From Saprospiraceae bacterium UBA3362 (GTDB lineage: Bacteria; Bacteroidota; Bacteroidia; Chitinophagales; Saprospiraceae), in contig DEQQ01000032.1 of assembly GCA_002360455.1 (NCBI GenBank), positions 1-31,437 of the forward strand: a DNA stretch of 31,437 bases, given 5' to 3'. Position 1 is the stretch's first letter. Each line of letters opens with the position of its first letter. Of this stretch, positions 14,521 through 21,171 are shown piece by piece. Under the pieces are notes generated by a model. The model saw only the letters and a list, made by a program, of their open reading frames with translations. It was not told the origin of the DNA and did not search any database. The position numbers and the translations under genes were made by a program.

Positions 14521-14565
14521 TGTAAAGCTATTAATATTAACTTCAAAAATGTAAAATCTTATCTT

Positions 14566-14904
14566 ATGAAATATATTTATTTATTTTTTGTTTTATTTCC
14601 ATTTTTGTTAAAAGGTCAAATTATTATTTATGAAGAAAACTTAATTTTTGAATACAAATTGATTAATGGAGACTCATTGATAAAATCGGTTCGAGCATCA
14701 AAAATGCCTAAATATGGACGTGAATTCGAAAAAATGATTGGCGTTTTATTTGATAGTTTAAAATGTGAAACAATCTGGCAAGAGATAAAATATCTTATAT
14801 ATATGAAAGTTTCTGCCTGTAAATATAGTCAATCATATAGTCAAGCATTTGATTGTATATTGGCGAAAACCAATGAATTTATTAAGAACGGATATAATTG
14901 GTAA
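14566..14904 (+). CDS. Small exported protein
   Basis: 112 residues. An N-terminal signal peptide (KYIYLFFVLFPFLLKG) is followed by Gln at +1, as in many Bacteroidota signal peptidase I substrates. The mature part has no motif I know. It opens the cargo zone after the caspase-like gene and is probably periplasmic. Confidence 0.5.
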   Translation: MKYIYLFFVLFPFLLKGQIIIYEENLIFEYKLINGDSLIKSVRASKMPKYGREFEKMIGVLFDSLKCETIWQEIKYLIYMKVSACKYSQSYSQAFDCILAKTNEFIKNGYNW

Positions 14905-14911
14905 ATTGACA

Positions 14912-15139
14912 ATGACAGAGGAACAAATCAAAGAGCTCGGTTGGAAACTCGTTAAAAAATACAACCACGACCAATATCATACTAATAGATACAAGCTTGG
15001 ATGTATGGAAATTGAGTTTACTTATGATGGTAAGTAACTACTTACCCATGATGTAACTATTACAAAGTTGATTTGTATGCCGATTTCATTCAACCAAGCG
15101 AAATTGTTAACGGAACTTATAGGACATTGGAAGGAATAG
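14912..15139 (+). pseudogene. Small ORF broken by an in-frame TAA inside a palindrome
   Basis: The frame starts MTEEQIKELGWKLVKK and is interrupted after 41 codons by TAA at 15035-15037. It stays open for 33 more sense codons (LLTHDVTITKLICMPISFNQ) to TAG. The interrupting TAA lies in the palindrome GGTAAGTA-ac-TACTTACC (15029-15046). Both halves read like one small soluble protein, so a nonsense change is the simple view. The first part alone could still be made as a 41-residue peptide. Confidence 0.45.
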
Positions 15140-15141
15140 TT

Positions 15142-15285
15142 ATGGATTATAACGAACTTAAAATATCAGAATCAACAATAAATGTTGATATAAAATATAG
15201 CGATGAAATTGAATTTGTCGTCAAACAATTGGATCTTATTGCTCACGCTGGAGGTAGATACTCATACCGGCAGCGGCAGCAGTAG
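15142..15285 (+). CDS. Very small ORF of uncertain status
   Basis: 47 residues (MDYNELKISESTINVDIKYS and on), acidic and of no known family. Its last codons run into the remnant that begins at 15257 in another frame, so the natural 3' end may have been lost by a rearrangement. Treat as a possible gene fragment. Confidence 0.3.
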   Translation: MDYNELKISESTINVDIKYSDEIEFVVKQLDLIAHAGGRYSYRQRQQ

Positions 15286-15406
15286 AATTGCCTGTGAAAA
15301 AGCGAGGTTTGATTTTACAGGATTTGAAATTGAAAAAGAATATTTTTTAAAACAAGAAAAAAGATTTGCCATGCACTTGTCTATGCCTCGTCTCCCCGGG
15401 ATGTAG
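15257..15406 (+). pseudogene. C-terminal remnant of a DNA N6/N4-methyltransferase
   Basis: A 49-residue tail DTHTGSGSSRIACEKARFDF, TGFEIEKEYFLKQEKRF, AMHLSMPRL. This matches the final part of phage/plasmid DNA N6-adenine or N4-cytosine methyltransferases: the 'D.H.GSG....AC...FDFTGfE.d.eY' stretch is their SAM-binding motif I, which in these circularly arranged enzymes lies near the C-terminus. The upstream two thirds, including the catalytic DPPY/NPPY, are absent. It is joined to unrelated sequence at about 15257 and ends just before an attC-like site, so it is a broken cargo gene. Confidence 0.55.
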
Positions 15407-15411
15407 TATTG

Positions 15412-15510
15412 CTGACAACGGCAAAGCATACACGAAAGCGGGGCTTCTTTAACCCGAACTTACATATTAGCACTTCGCCCCCGCTTTTGTGTATGCAATA
15501 TTATAGGGCG
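15412..15510 (+). other. attC-like recombination site 1
   Basis: GCATACACGAAAGCGGGG (15426-15443) pairs with CCCCGCTTTTGTGTATGC (15479-15496), an 18-bp stem with one G-T. It is flanked by ACAACGGC on the left and TTATAGGGC on the right, recalling attC R'' and R' core boxes. A tiny ORF begins 8 nt after its right end. It is the weakest of the three at the core boxes but has the strongest stem. Confidence 0.5.
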
Positions 15511-15518
15511 TTTAATTT

Positions 15519-15731
15519 ATGGAACCTTATAAAAAAGCAGAACAAATCAAACAACACTTTTGCATTCAAGCAGGTGATATTACAGAAAATGGGCAAATAA
15601 AATCAGCAAGAGCCTACATAGGTCAATTGCTTAATGATATTCCTATGTTAGAGGGAGATTTTAAGATGGCATATAAACATGAATGGTGGCAATACACTTC
15701 ATATTGGTATGCTGTTCTAAATGCCATATAA
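15519..15731 (+). CDS. Cassette ORF between attC-like sites 1 and 2
   Basis: 70 residues (MEPYKKAEQIKQHFCIQAGD and on), no known family. It starts within 10 nt of attC-like site 1 and its TAA stop is the first three bases of TAACGG, the left box of site 2. It has no promoter of its own. This is the structure of an integron gene cassette. Confidence 0.5.
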   Translation: MEPYKKAEQIKQHFCIQAGDITENGQIKSARAYIGQLLNDIPMLEGDFKMAYKHEWWQYTSYWYAVLNAI

Positions 15732-15823
15732 CGGTTAAGGCATTTGTGTAGGCGGCACGAATGCTGATTAAATTAAAAGTAAGTGTCCAGCCGCTTACAC
15801 AAATGCAGTGTTCGCTGCCGTTT
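15729..15823 (+). other. attC-like recombination site 2
   Basis: The left box TAACGG (15729-15734) is balanced by CCGTTTTA (15818-15825). Between them GCATTTGTGTAGGCGGC (15740-15756) pairs with GCCGCTTACACAAATGC (15790-15806) with one mismatch, leaving a 33-nt variable loop. Size and arrangement fit an attC site with an ORF stop codon inside the left box. Confidence 0.55.
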
Positions 15824-15826
15824 TAT

Positions 15827-16045
15827 ATGTACGCAAACGAAAAGGAATTTGATGCTGTCCACGCTGCTATTGATTTTATTACAAGTCAATCAGATGGAGC
15901 AGATGACGATAAATACCCACACGATGTTATTGAAGGGTTGCGAAGTCTTTTTGATAAAATAAAAAAAGACAGAGAGCAAAAACATTTTAAATACTTGGTC
16001 AATAAAGAACTGGTTAAACTTAGGGCTGTCAAAAATGGCAGCTAA
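15827..16045 (+). CDS. Cassette ORF between attC-like sites 2 and 3
   Basis: 72 residues (MYANEKEFDAVHAAIDFITS and on), acidic first half, basic second half, no known family. It begins at the first ATG after attC-like site 2 and its TAA stop is the start of TAACG in site 3. The tight fit between both sites supports a mobile gene cassette. Confidence 0.5.
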   Translation: MYANEKEFDAVHAAIDFITSQSDGADDDKYPHDVIEGLRSLFDKIKKDREQKHFKYLVNKELVKLRAVKNGS

Positions 16046-16098
16046 CGCTAAAATTGATGAACCGCACAAAGTGCGTTTGCATCAATTATTTGTTATGT
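16043..16098 (+). other. attC-like recombination site 3
   Basis: The best attC match: TAAC (16043) ... GTTATGT (16092-16098) as outer core boxes, then AATTGATG (16052-16059) with CATCAATT (16080-16087), and CCGCAC-AAA-GTGCG in the centre. Unpaired bases break the stem on one side, as in real attC sites where they give strand choice. About 56 bp, the size of short attC sites. Confidence 0.6.
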
Positions 16099-16140
16099 AT
16101 GTAATTTCTTTATATATTTACATAATTAATTATCTAAATA

Positions 16141-16358
16141 TGGCAAAATTGGTAAAAACTACAACAGAAACAATTGATCTCACTAATGGAAAAAGACCAG
16201 GAATAGGTGAGGAATATAATTTATTAGCTGAGTTTCATAACGGGCAAATTTTTAGTTATTATGGAAAAACAAAAAAAGAATGTCTTGATCAATTGAAAAA
16301 GAAATATGGAAACACAAATGGATTTAAAAAATTAGAGTGGATTATTCTTGAAGAATAA
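16141..16358 (+). CDS. Last cassette-type ORF of the cargo zone
   Basis: 72 residues (MAKLVKTTTETIDLTNGKRP and on), ending KLEWIILEE. It has a small alpha-beta look and no known family. It starts 42 nt after attC-like site 3. No fourth attC-like site follows; the stop is followed by small hairpins. Confidence 0.45.
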
Positions 16359-16377
16359 TATCTTAAATGTAAGATGT

Positions 16378-16438
16378 ATACCCTTTAATCCCTCTATTTT
16401 CCACACATAAGGGATCGAATATTTATGAAGAAGGGTAT
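16378..16438 (+). other. Nested hairpin after the cassette zone
   Basis: ATACCCTT (16378-16385) pairs with AAGGGTAT (16431-16438), and inside it ATCCCT (16388-16393) pairs with AGGGAT (16410-16415). It may end transcription from the early side, but there is no T-run directly behind. Confidence 0.4.
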
Positions 16439-16475
16439 TTAAGCCCGTCAGTTCCGGGTGTGGTGGAGGTTCAAT
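16436..16475 (+). repeat. Non-coding copy of 40 bp from the gene at 22406
   Basis: 36 of 40 bases match 22434-22473, which encodes residues ~10-22 of a late protein. The copy here has no open frame to match. It points to a past duplication or a recombination scar just upstream of the late operon. Confidence 0.6.
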
Positions 16476-16491
16476 AGTGTAATTCATTTGA

Positions 16492-16614
16492 ATGACGTCC
16501 TTCCGCCCCTTTTTTATAAATACTTTGTTAGCGATTCGGCCTTCTACGCTTTTAGAAGATCAGAAACAAATTTCAAAACAATGGCAAGATTTAGATTTGT
16601 CTAAAAAGACATAA
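16492..16614 (+). CDS. Very small ORF upstream of the late operon
   Basis: 40 residues (MTSFRPFFINTLLAIRPSTL, then EDQKQISKQWQDLDLSKKT). The second half reads like a genuine protein end, so it could be the tail of a former gene. The rest of the 414-bp gap between 16359 and 16772 holds the hairpin at 16378, the duplicated 40-mer and the late promoter. Confidence 0.25.
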   Translation: MTSFRPFFINTLLAIRPSTLLEDQKQISKQWQDLDLSKKT

Positions 16615-16730
16615 AATACTTTCTCCTACGAAGATGGAAGTATTATTATAATTTTAATAAACACTTAAGAATTAACAAAGAAGAATTATAATATTACAAT
16701 CCCTTATATAGCCCGAACCTAAGCGCATTG

Positions 16731-16764
16731 TCACATTAATAATTAATTTAATGTGATACAATTG
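16731..16764 (+). promoter_or_regulatory. Late-operon promoter with adjoining palindromic operator
   Basis: TCACATTAA-taattaat-TTAATGTGA (16731-16756) is a perfect 9-bp inverted repeat. It abuts TACAATTG (16757-16764), which differs from TAnnTTTG at one base. The first late gene starts at 16773, so the mRNA would be nearly leaderless. A dimeric regulator bound at the palindrome would cover the -33 region. This is a good candidate for the late switch. Confidence 0.5.
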
Positions 16765-16772
16765 CATCTCAA

Positions 16773-17225
16773 ATGGGTTTGAAGGATTTACTCATAATAT
16801 CTGCGTTGGCTATTACTGGAGTTTACTTATTTAAAAAGTGGGCTTCCAGAATAGCCGACGGCCTAAGTTTAGACTCCGTTCGGTTCGCCTGGGGCAATTT
16901 TGATTCTGAGGGAGTAAATGTTAGGGTGTTCGTTAGAATTGACAATTCCAATTCTGTTTCAATAAGAGTAGATGATTTTATAGGCAACTTTTTCTATGCA
17001 GAAAAAGATTTGGCTATTCTCAAGCTCCAGAACTCTACAGTTCTGGAAAAAGAAAAGACAACCGAACTATCTTTTAATGCAAAAATTCCATTTGCCAAGA
17101 AGCCAGCAGACTTAATCTCAATAATTAAAGAGAAAAAAAATCTTACAAAATTTAGAATCGCAGGGACTATAATAGTTCAAGGGATCTCACATGACGTGGA
17201 TCACACTGCAGAATACATCATATAA
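16773..17225 (+). CDS. Membrane-anchored LEA14/WHy-like protein
   Basis: 150 residues. An N-terminal TM helix (LLIISALAITGVYLFKKW, about 6-23) is followed by a beta-rich domain: VRFAWGNFDSEGVNVRVFVR, then NSNSVSIRVDDFIGNFFY. The alternating strands and the 'N.N...I.....G...Y..' pattern resemble LEA14/WHy domains. It heads the late operon and ends 6 bp before the transglutaminase-like gene. A membrane-bound structural role in the virion is likely; the exact function is unknown. Confidence 0.55.
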   Translation: MGLKDLLIISALAITGVYLFKKWASRIADGLSLDSVRFAWGNFDSEGVNVRVFVRIDNSNSVSIRVDDFIGNFFYAEKDLAILKLQNSTVLEKEKTTELSFNAKIPFAKKPADLISIIKEKKNLTKFRIAGTIIVQGISHDVDHTAEYII

Positions 17226-17231
17226 ACGTAT

Positions 17232-18944
17232 ATGATAAGCGCATCTACAGCCTCTAGACTAATTCCGCAACCCGATTGGGTTACCAATACCGTGCATCAA
17301 GATGGAGACACAATGGATATCATTAACGCTCTTTTGGCTGCTGACGGTTGGAAAAATAATAGAGCTGCAAAAAGCATGAGTGATGTTGCAAATAATTTGG
17401 AATCTGACAATCCTTATTCTACACTGTACAATGTCTGGACCTTTGTTCATACAAATATCCGGTACAAAGCGGATGAGGATGGTCACGAGAAAATAAAAGA
17501 TCCATCTTATTTGTATCATTCCGGAGAAGGAGACTGTAAGAGCTTCAGTCTAATGATAGGAGCAATTTTAAGAAATTATCCCAACATAGGATTCTCTTAC
17601 CGATTCGTTTCCTATCCGGGGCAGAAAAACTTCTCTCACGTGTATGTAATAGCAAAAATGCCTGACCGAAAAAAAGAAATAATATTGGACGCTGTCCACA
17701 CTAAGTTTGATGAGGAAGTTCCTTATCATAAAAAAATGGATAAAGAAATGACAAAAATATCACATCTTCATGGGATCGGACTGATAGGTAATGCAAGGCC
17801 TACAGCGCAAGATGTTATTTCTAATGCTCCACGAAAAGTTTATAATGCTCCTGTAATTCCGGTAGGTAAACTGACACAGGGTCAGATCGAAATGGAGTTG
17901 ATAAAGAGAGATGTATCTCAATTGATCGCTTATTATGGTGATCTACCAGAGTTAGTAAACGCTTTGAATTTAGTGAATTCTTCACTAAGAAATCCATCTA
18001 AAATAGAAATACCGAATTACTTACCAACAGAACTCAACGGATTAGCATCCAAGTTGATAAGTTTGTCGCACAGCCATAATGATCAGCTCTCTAAACTTAT
18101 CAATGCCTTCGATAGTGTCAACATGCGAAGCTCCATTTCCGGAGTCAAACTCACAGCAGGGAACCTCAATATAACAGAGCAGCAATTGAGAGAATGCATG
18201 AAAAACCATAGCTTATCAGAAGCCGGATGGTGGTATCGAAATTCTAATACAGGATCAGATCCTCATCATTATATTGAACTTGATGGCAAGTATTATGCGC
18301 TATCTATGAACTCCACAATATGGGAGTGCTTCAAACTAGCCAAGCAACAACAATGGGCCAAGAATAACATTTTCGAAAAAGAATCCTTCAAACTTGGATC
18401 TCACCATATGCTGTATGAATTTATCTCGACAGACGATATAAATCAAAACATGTCTTCTACTGGTGCCACAAAAGCTCAAGGTCAAAAAGAATATGTCGCA
18501 GCATTTGCCGGAGTATCTGGTTTAAACCAAAGTATTGTCCAATCTTATGTAAGAACTGGAATACAATATACTTGCGCAGCTAATAAGATGCAAGTAATCA
18601 CCCCGGAAGATAATATTCTTGGACTTAAAGATGGTGTTCAATATATTGGACAACAGGGAATAAATTCACAAATTGGTGTATTGCCTGTTGCTGCAGTAGT
18701 TGCCATTATAGGCGCCATTGGCACTGCCGTTGCAAAAATAATTGTTGCCATAAAGTCTGGAGGTCCGACTTTCGAATCTACTATGCTAAATAATGCAAGA
18801 GGTATAAACACAGATGTGAATTCATCTGCTGTTTCGGATTTTGAAAAAAAGATCTTTGACCTTTCTAATATTAATTCAATGATTCCTCTCGCAGCCGGGG
18901 CAGGAATTATTTTTCTTTTACTCAATAAAAAAAGCAAAAAATGA
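17232..18944 (+). CDS. Transglutaminase-like fold protein with C-terminal TM helices
   Basis: 570 residues. The papain-like/transglutaminase core lies at about 60-160: GEGDCKSFSLMIG with Cys102, NFSHVYVIAKM with His136 and IILDAVH with Asp153, a complete Cys-His-Asp triad in the right order. A middle region of ~250 residues has no motif I know. Two hydrophobic segments follow near residues 478-505 (LPVAAVVAIIGAIGTAVAKI) and 551-565 (MIPLAAGAGIIFLLL). It could be a virion maturation protease, a peptidoglycan- or protein-crosslinking enzyme, or an inactive scaffold. Its stop overlaps the next start (ATGA). Confidence 0.7.
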   Translation: MISASTASRLIPQPDWVTNTVHQDGDTMDIINALLAADGWKNNRAAKSMSDVANNLESDNPYSTLYNVWTFVHTNIRYKADEDGHEKIKDPSYLYHSGEGDCKSFSLMIGAILRNYPNIGFSYRFVSYPGQKNFSHVYVIAKMPDRKKEIILDAVHTKFDEEVPYHKKMDKEMTKISHLHGIGLIGNARPTAQDVISNAPRKVYNAPVIPVGKLTQGQIEMELIKRDVSQLIAYYGDLPELVNALNLVNSSLRNPSKIEIPNYLPTELNGLASKLISLSHSHNDQLSKLINAFDSVNMRSSISGVKLTAGNLNITEQQLRECMKNHSLSEAGWWYRNSNTGSDPHHYIELDGKYYALSMNSTIWECFKLAKQQQWAKNNIFEKESFKLGSHHMLYEFISTDDINQNMSSTGATKAQGQKEYVAAFAGVSGLNQSIVQSYVRTGIQYTCAANKMQVITPEDNILGLKDGVQYIGQQGINSQIGVLPVAAVVAIIGAIGTAVAKIIVAIKSGGPTFESTMLNNARGINTDVNSSAVSDFEKKIFDLSNINSMIPLAAGAGIIFLLLNKKSKK

Positions 18945-19069
18945 ATACTCAAAAAAATAGAAGGCGATACGTTGTAAATCGCGAAGAGACAAAAACAAAA
19001 GAATCTAAAGCGATTGATGAAACTAAAAGTAAAAATAAGCCAACTTCTAAAAAAAAGAATAAAGATTGA
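18941..19069 (+). CDS. Short basic peptide
   Basis: 42 residues (MNTQKNRRRYVVNREETKTK and on), very rich in Lys, Arg, Thr and Ser and probably disordered. It starts inside the stop of the transglutaminase-like gene and precedes another basic protein. A nucleic-acid-binding or linker role is plausible. Confidence 0.45.
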   Translation: MNTQKNRRRYVVNREETKTKESKAIDETKSKNKPTSKKKNKD

Positions 19070-19100
19070 AATAATATTTTTTAACAAAAACAATAAAAAA

Positions 19101-19349
19101 ATGGCCACAATTAAAAAGAAAATTTCCGGCCTTCCTGCCAAAAAGAAATTTGGCAAAAGGACTTTAACCAAAGTAGCATGTGCAAAAACAAAGGCTGCTG
19201 CAAATTCAAAAGCAAAATCACTTAGAAAAGCTGGTAAAGCTGCAAGAGTGGTGAAGAATCCTGCAGGAGGTGCTTGCGTTTATTCAGGTGCTAAAAAATC
19301 TACGGCAAAGAGGAAAACTACTATCCGTAGAAGATCTCGTAAATCTTAA
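19101..19349 (+). CDS. Highly basic DNA-condensing protein candidate
   Basis: 82 residues from the ATG at 19101, preferred over an upstream in-frame start at 19014. By count 28 of 82 residues are Lys or Arg and there is no Asp or Glu. It ends TTIRRRSRKS. This is the composition of virion core or protamine-like proteins. Its place among membrane and candidate capsid genes supports a role in compacting the viral genome. Its last bases contain the 20-bp repeat shared with 11018. Confidence 0.55.
   Translation: MATIKKKISGLPAKKKFGKRTLTKVACAKTKAAANSKAKSLRKAGKAARVVKNPAGGACVYSGAKKSTAKRKTTIRRRSRKS
19330..19349 (+). repeat. 20-bp exact repeat, copy 2, upstream of the gene at 19361
   Basis: GAAGATCTCGTAAATCTTAA is identical to 11018-11037, in a different reading frame, and again lies just before a GATATG start context. 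Confidence 0.6.
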
Positions 19350-19360
19350 TCAATTACGAT

Positions 19361-19783
19361 ATGTCTTGTAAAACTTGTTCATTAACAAAAATATCTGGAA
19401 TGAAAAAAATCAGTATGAATGGCTTAGGAAAAAAAGTAATTCCTGCAGCCACAGTTGCGCTAGGATTTGCTTCTGCAAAAGTGATTCCTGCGATTATCAA
19501 TAAAGTCTCACCGAAGACTAACACAAACAATACCATCATTGGTGCTTCTCAAATCTTAGTTGGAATCTTATTGTCCAATAGTAAGAATCAACATTTATCC
19601 AATGCCGGACTTGGGGTTGCGGTATCTGGCTTCCATACCTTTTTAGCAGGACCTGTTGATTCAGCTCTTAAAGCTGCAGGACTTGCTGGTATACCAGCCT
19701 ACTACAGACCTCCTATCGCTTTGGCAGGTGTTGGTCAAAGTGTAAATGGCATCAATTGCCCTGGAGTAAAAACCTTGAATTAA
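19361..19783 (+). CDS. Hydrophobic late membrane protein
   Basis: 140 residues. The start MSCKTCSLTKISGMKK has a Cys-x-x-Cys, followed by three stretches able to span or lie in a membrane (VIPAATVALGFASAKVIPAI; TIIGASQILVGILL; LSNAGLGVAVSGFHTFLAG). Gly/Ala-rich and basic near the N-terminus. I recall similar proteins in uncharacterised Bacteroidota prophages but cannot name a family. It is immediately upstream of the capsid candidate and is probably an internal-membrane component of the virion. Confidence 0.5.
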   Translation: MSCKTCSLTKISGMKKISMNGLGKKVIPAATVALGFASAKVIPAIINKVSPKTNTNNTIIGASQILVGILLSNSKNQHLSNAGLGVAVSGFHTFLAGPVDSALKAAGLAGIPAYYRPPIALAGVGQSVNGINCPGVKTLN

Positions 19784-19818
19784 ATCTTATTTGTTAATCA
19801 CTAATTTTTAAAATTAAA

Positions 19819-20550
19819 ATGAATCTTATTCAAAATTTCGTTCAAAATCCTTGGAGAGCTTCGGCCTTCGCATTCATCGCAAAACTCCAAGCATTGGCAT
19901 TGGCAGGAGTTCAAGGTATTCCCTCAGATCTAACTGAAGACAATGCAAACATCCAACCGTTTATTATTAGAGTTCACCAGAGCATTGTAAATGGAACAAC
20001 ATCATATTCTTTTGATCTGAAAGCTGGAAACACTCCCGGTTTAAGTATTGAAAAAAAATTGACAAACAATGATGTGTTCATGTTGGTTAGTTCCGCATTA
20101 TGCATACAAAAATATGATCCGGCTGCTCCTGACTTTTCAAAGCCACTATATACACACCCAGATCCAACATATTTTACCGCAGCAATAGCCGCCCAATTGG
20201 AGTTGATTTATGGTGGTAAAATGAGTTTAAAGGCAGGTTCTAACAATAGAATTGATATGCTTGATACCTCATTGTTGAGATATAGTCCCGGCGCAAACTT
20301 TAACGGAACCGTTACTGCTCCTGTTGATAATCCTCAATACGGTCCATATGCAGAAGATAGAGGCTATTTTGACCACGGAATTTATCCGATAATTTTTGGC
20401 AATGAAACCAATGTTGTTGAATTTAGCTTAGCACAGGGCTCTACTGCTTCAATTGCAGATACAGGTGCTAATAAGAACAACCTTGTTTATCTTGGTCTTG
20501 GATGGAAGTTCTTAGGAACTACTTCTAATAGCAGTTGTACAACAGTTTAA
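19819..20550 (+). CDS. Major capsid protein candidate
   Basis: 243 residues, with no TM helix, no signal peptide and an N-terminal helical segment (WRASAFAFIAKLQALALAG) followed by mainly beta sequence. It is the only gene in the operon with a perfect 13-bp hairpin right behind it, as is common for very highly expressed coat genes. I do not recognise the fold from sequence. With the 175-residue neighbour it could form a two-protein single jelly-roll shell as in P23-77-like viruses. A double jelly-roll protein would normally be larger. The assignment rests on position, composition and length. Confidence 0.45.
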   Translation: MNLIQNFVQNPWRASAFAFIAKLQALALAGVQGIPSDLTEDNANIQPFIIRVHQSIVNGTTSYSFDLKAGNTPGLSIEKKLTNNDVFMLVSSALCIQKYDPAAPDFSKPLYTHPDPTYFTAAIAAQLELIYGGKMSLKAGSNNRIDMLDTSLLRYSPGANFNGTVTAPVDNPQYGPYAEDRGYFDHGIYPIIFGNETNVVEFSLAQGSTASIADTGANKNNLVYLGLGWKFLGTTSNSSCTTV

Positions 20551-20574
20551 TTTATTAATTAATATAAATTAGTT

Positions 20575-20605
20575 TTATTGGGAGGAAAGCACTTCCTCCC
20601 AATAA
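20575..20605 (+). terminator. Strong hairpin after the capsid candidate
   Basis: TTATTGGGAGGAA-agcac-TTCCTCCCAATAA, a perfect 13-bp stem with a 5-nt loop. No T-run follows, so partial termination or 3'-end protection is likelier than full termination. Confidence 0.65.
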
Positions 20606-20634
20606 GATTGTTTGTATTGTAAAAATTATTTATC

Positions 20635-21162
20635 ATGAATTTTAGCATAGGTAAATTATTATCAACAGCAAAAAATCATCTCGGAGCAATTATGACCGGA
20701 AATTTTCCTGTCATCGATCCGATTGAAAGAGAATACAGTTCTCCGTATACTAAGAACATTGTCATTCAGGTTACAAGTGTTACTCAGAGGTCTTATCAGA
20801 TTCCTGACATGGATTTTTTTCGTGACAAAATTATAGTCGGGATTCATACTCGACGTCAAAGCCCTGACGATGATAAACTTTCTAAAAATGGAAGAAAACT
20901 TATCACTAATGCAGCAATGGGGCAATGTTTTGTCAAGCTTACTCAAAACAATAACTTAGTAGATGAACAACTGCCACTTGAGTGGTTGATTCATGAAACT
21001 AATGCAATGGCTGCAACTTATGGTCAAAAAATTCTTGAAGGTGGATTTACAACTCAGTCATCCGGTATTGAATTTTCAGGAACAATCCCTGCCGGAGACA
21101 TTGGTAGAGATGTAGAATTAATCTTCCACTATGTTCCGATGAGTCAAAATTGTTATCAATAA
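20635..21162 (+). CDS. Second candidate capsid or minor shell protein
   Basis: 175 residues. A short amphipathic start (FSIGKLLSTAKNHLGAIMTG) precedes a run of predicted strands ending in GRDVELIFHYVPMSQNCY. No TM helix. Size matches the small jelly-roll coat proteins of two-coat-protein membrane viruses (about 170-175 aa). Family unknown to me; the capsid role is an inference from its place after the 243-aa gene. Confidence 0.45.
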   Translation: MNFSIGKLLSTAKNHLGAIMTGNFPVIDPIEREYSSPYTKNIVIQVTSVTQRSYQIPDMDFFRDKIIVGIHTRRQSPDDDKLSKNGRKLITNAAMGQCFVKLTQNNNLVDEQLPLEWLIHETNAMAATYGQKILEGGFTTQSSGIEFSGTIPAGDIGRDVELIFHYVPMSQNCYQ

Positions 21163-21171
21163 TTTACAAGG

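Noticed and set aside
18638..19171. A 177-codon hydrophobic minus-strand ORF
   Set aside because: It is antisense to the transglutaminase-like and basic protein genes, whose overlapping starts and lysine-rich codons account for it.
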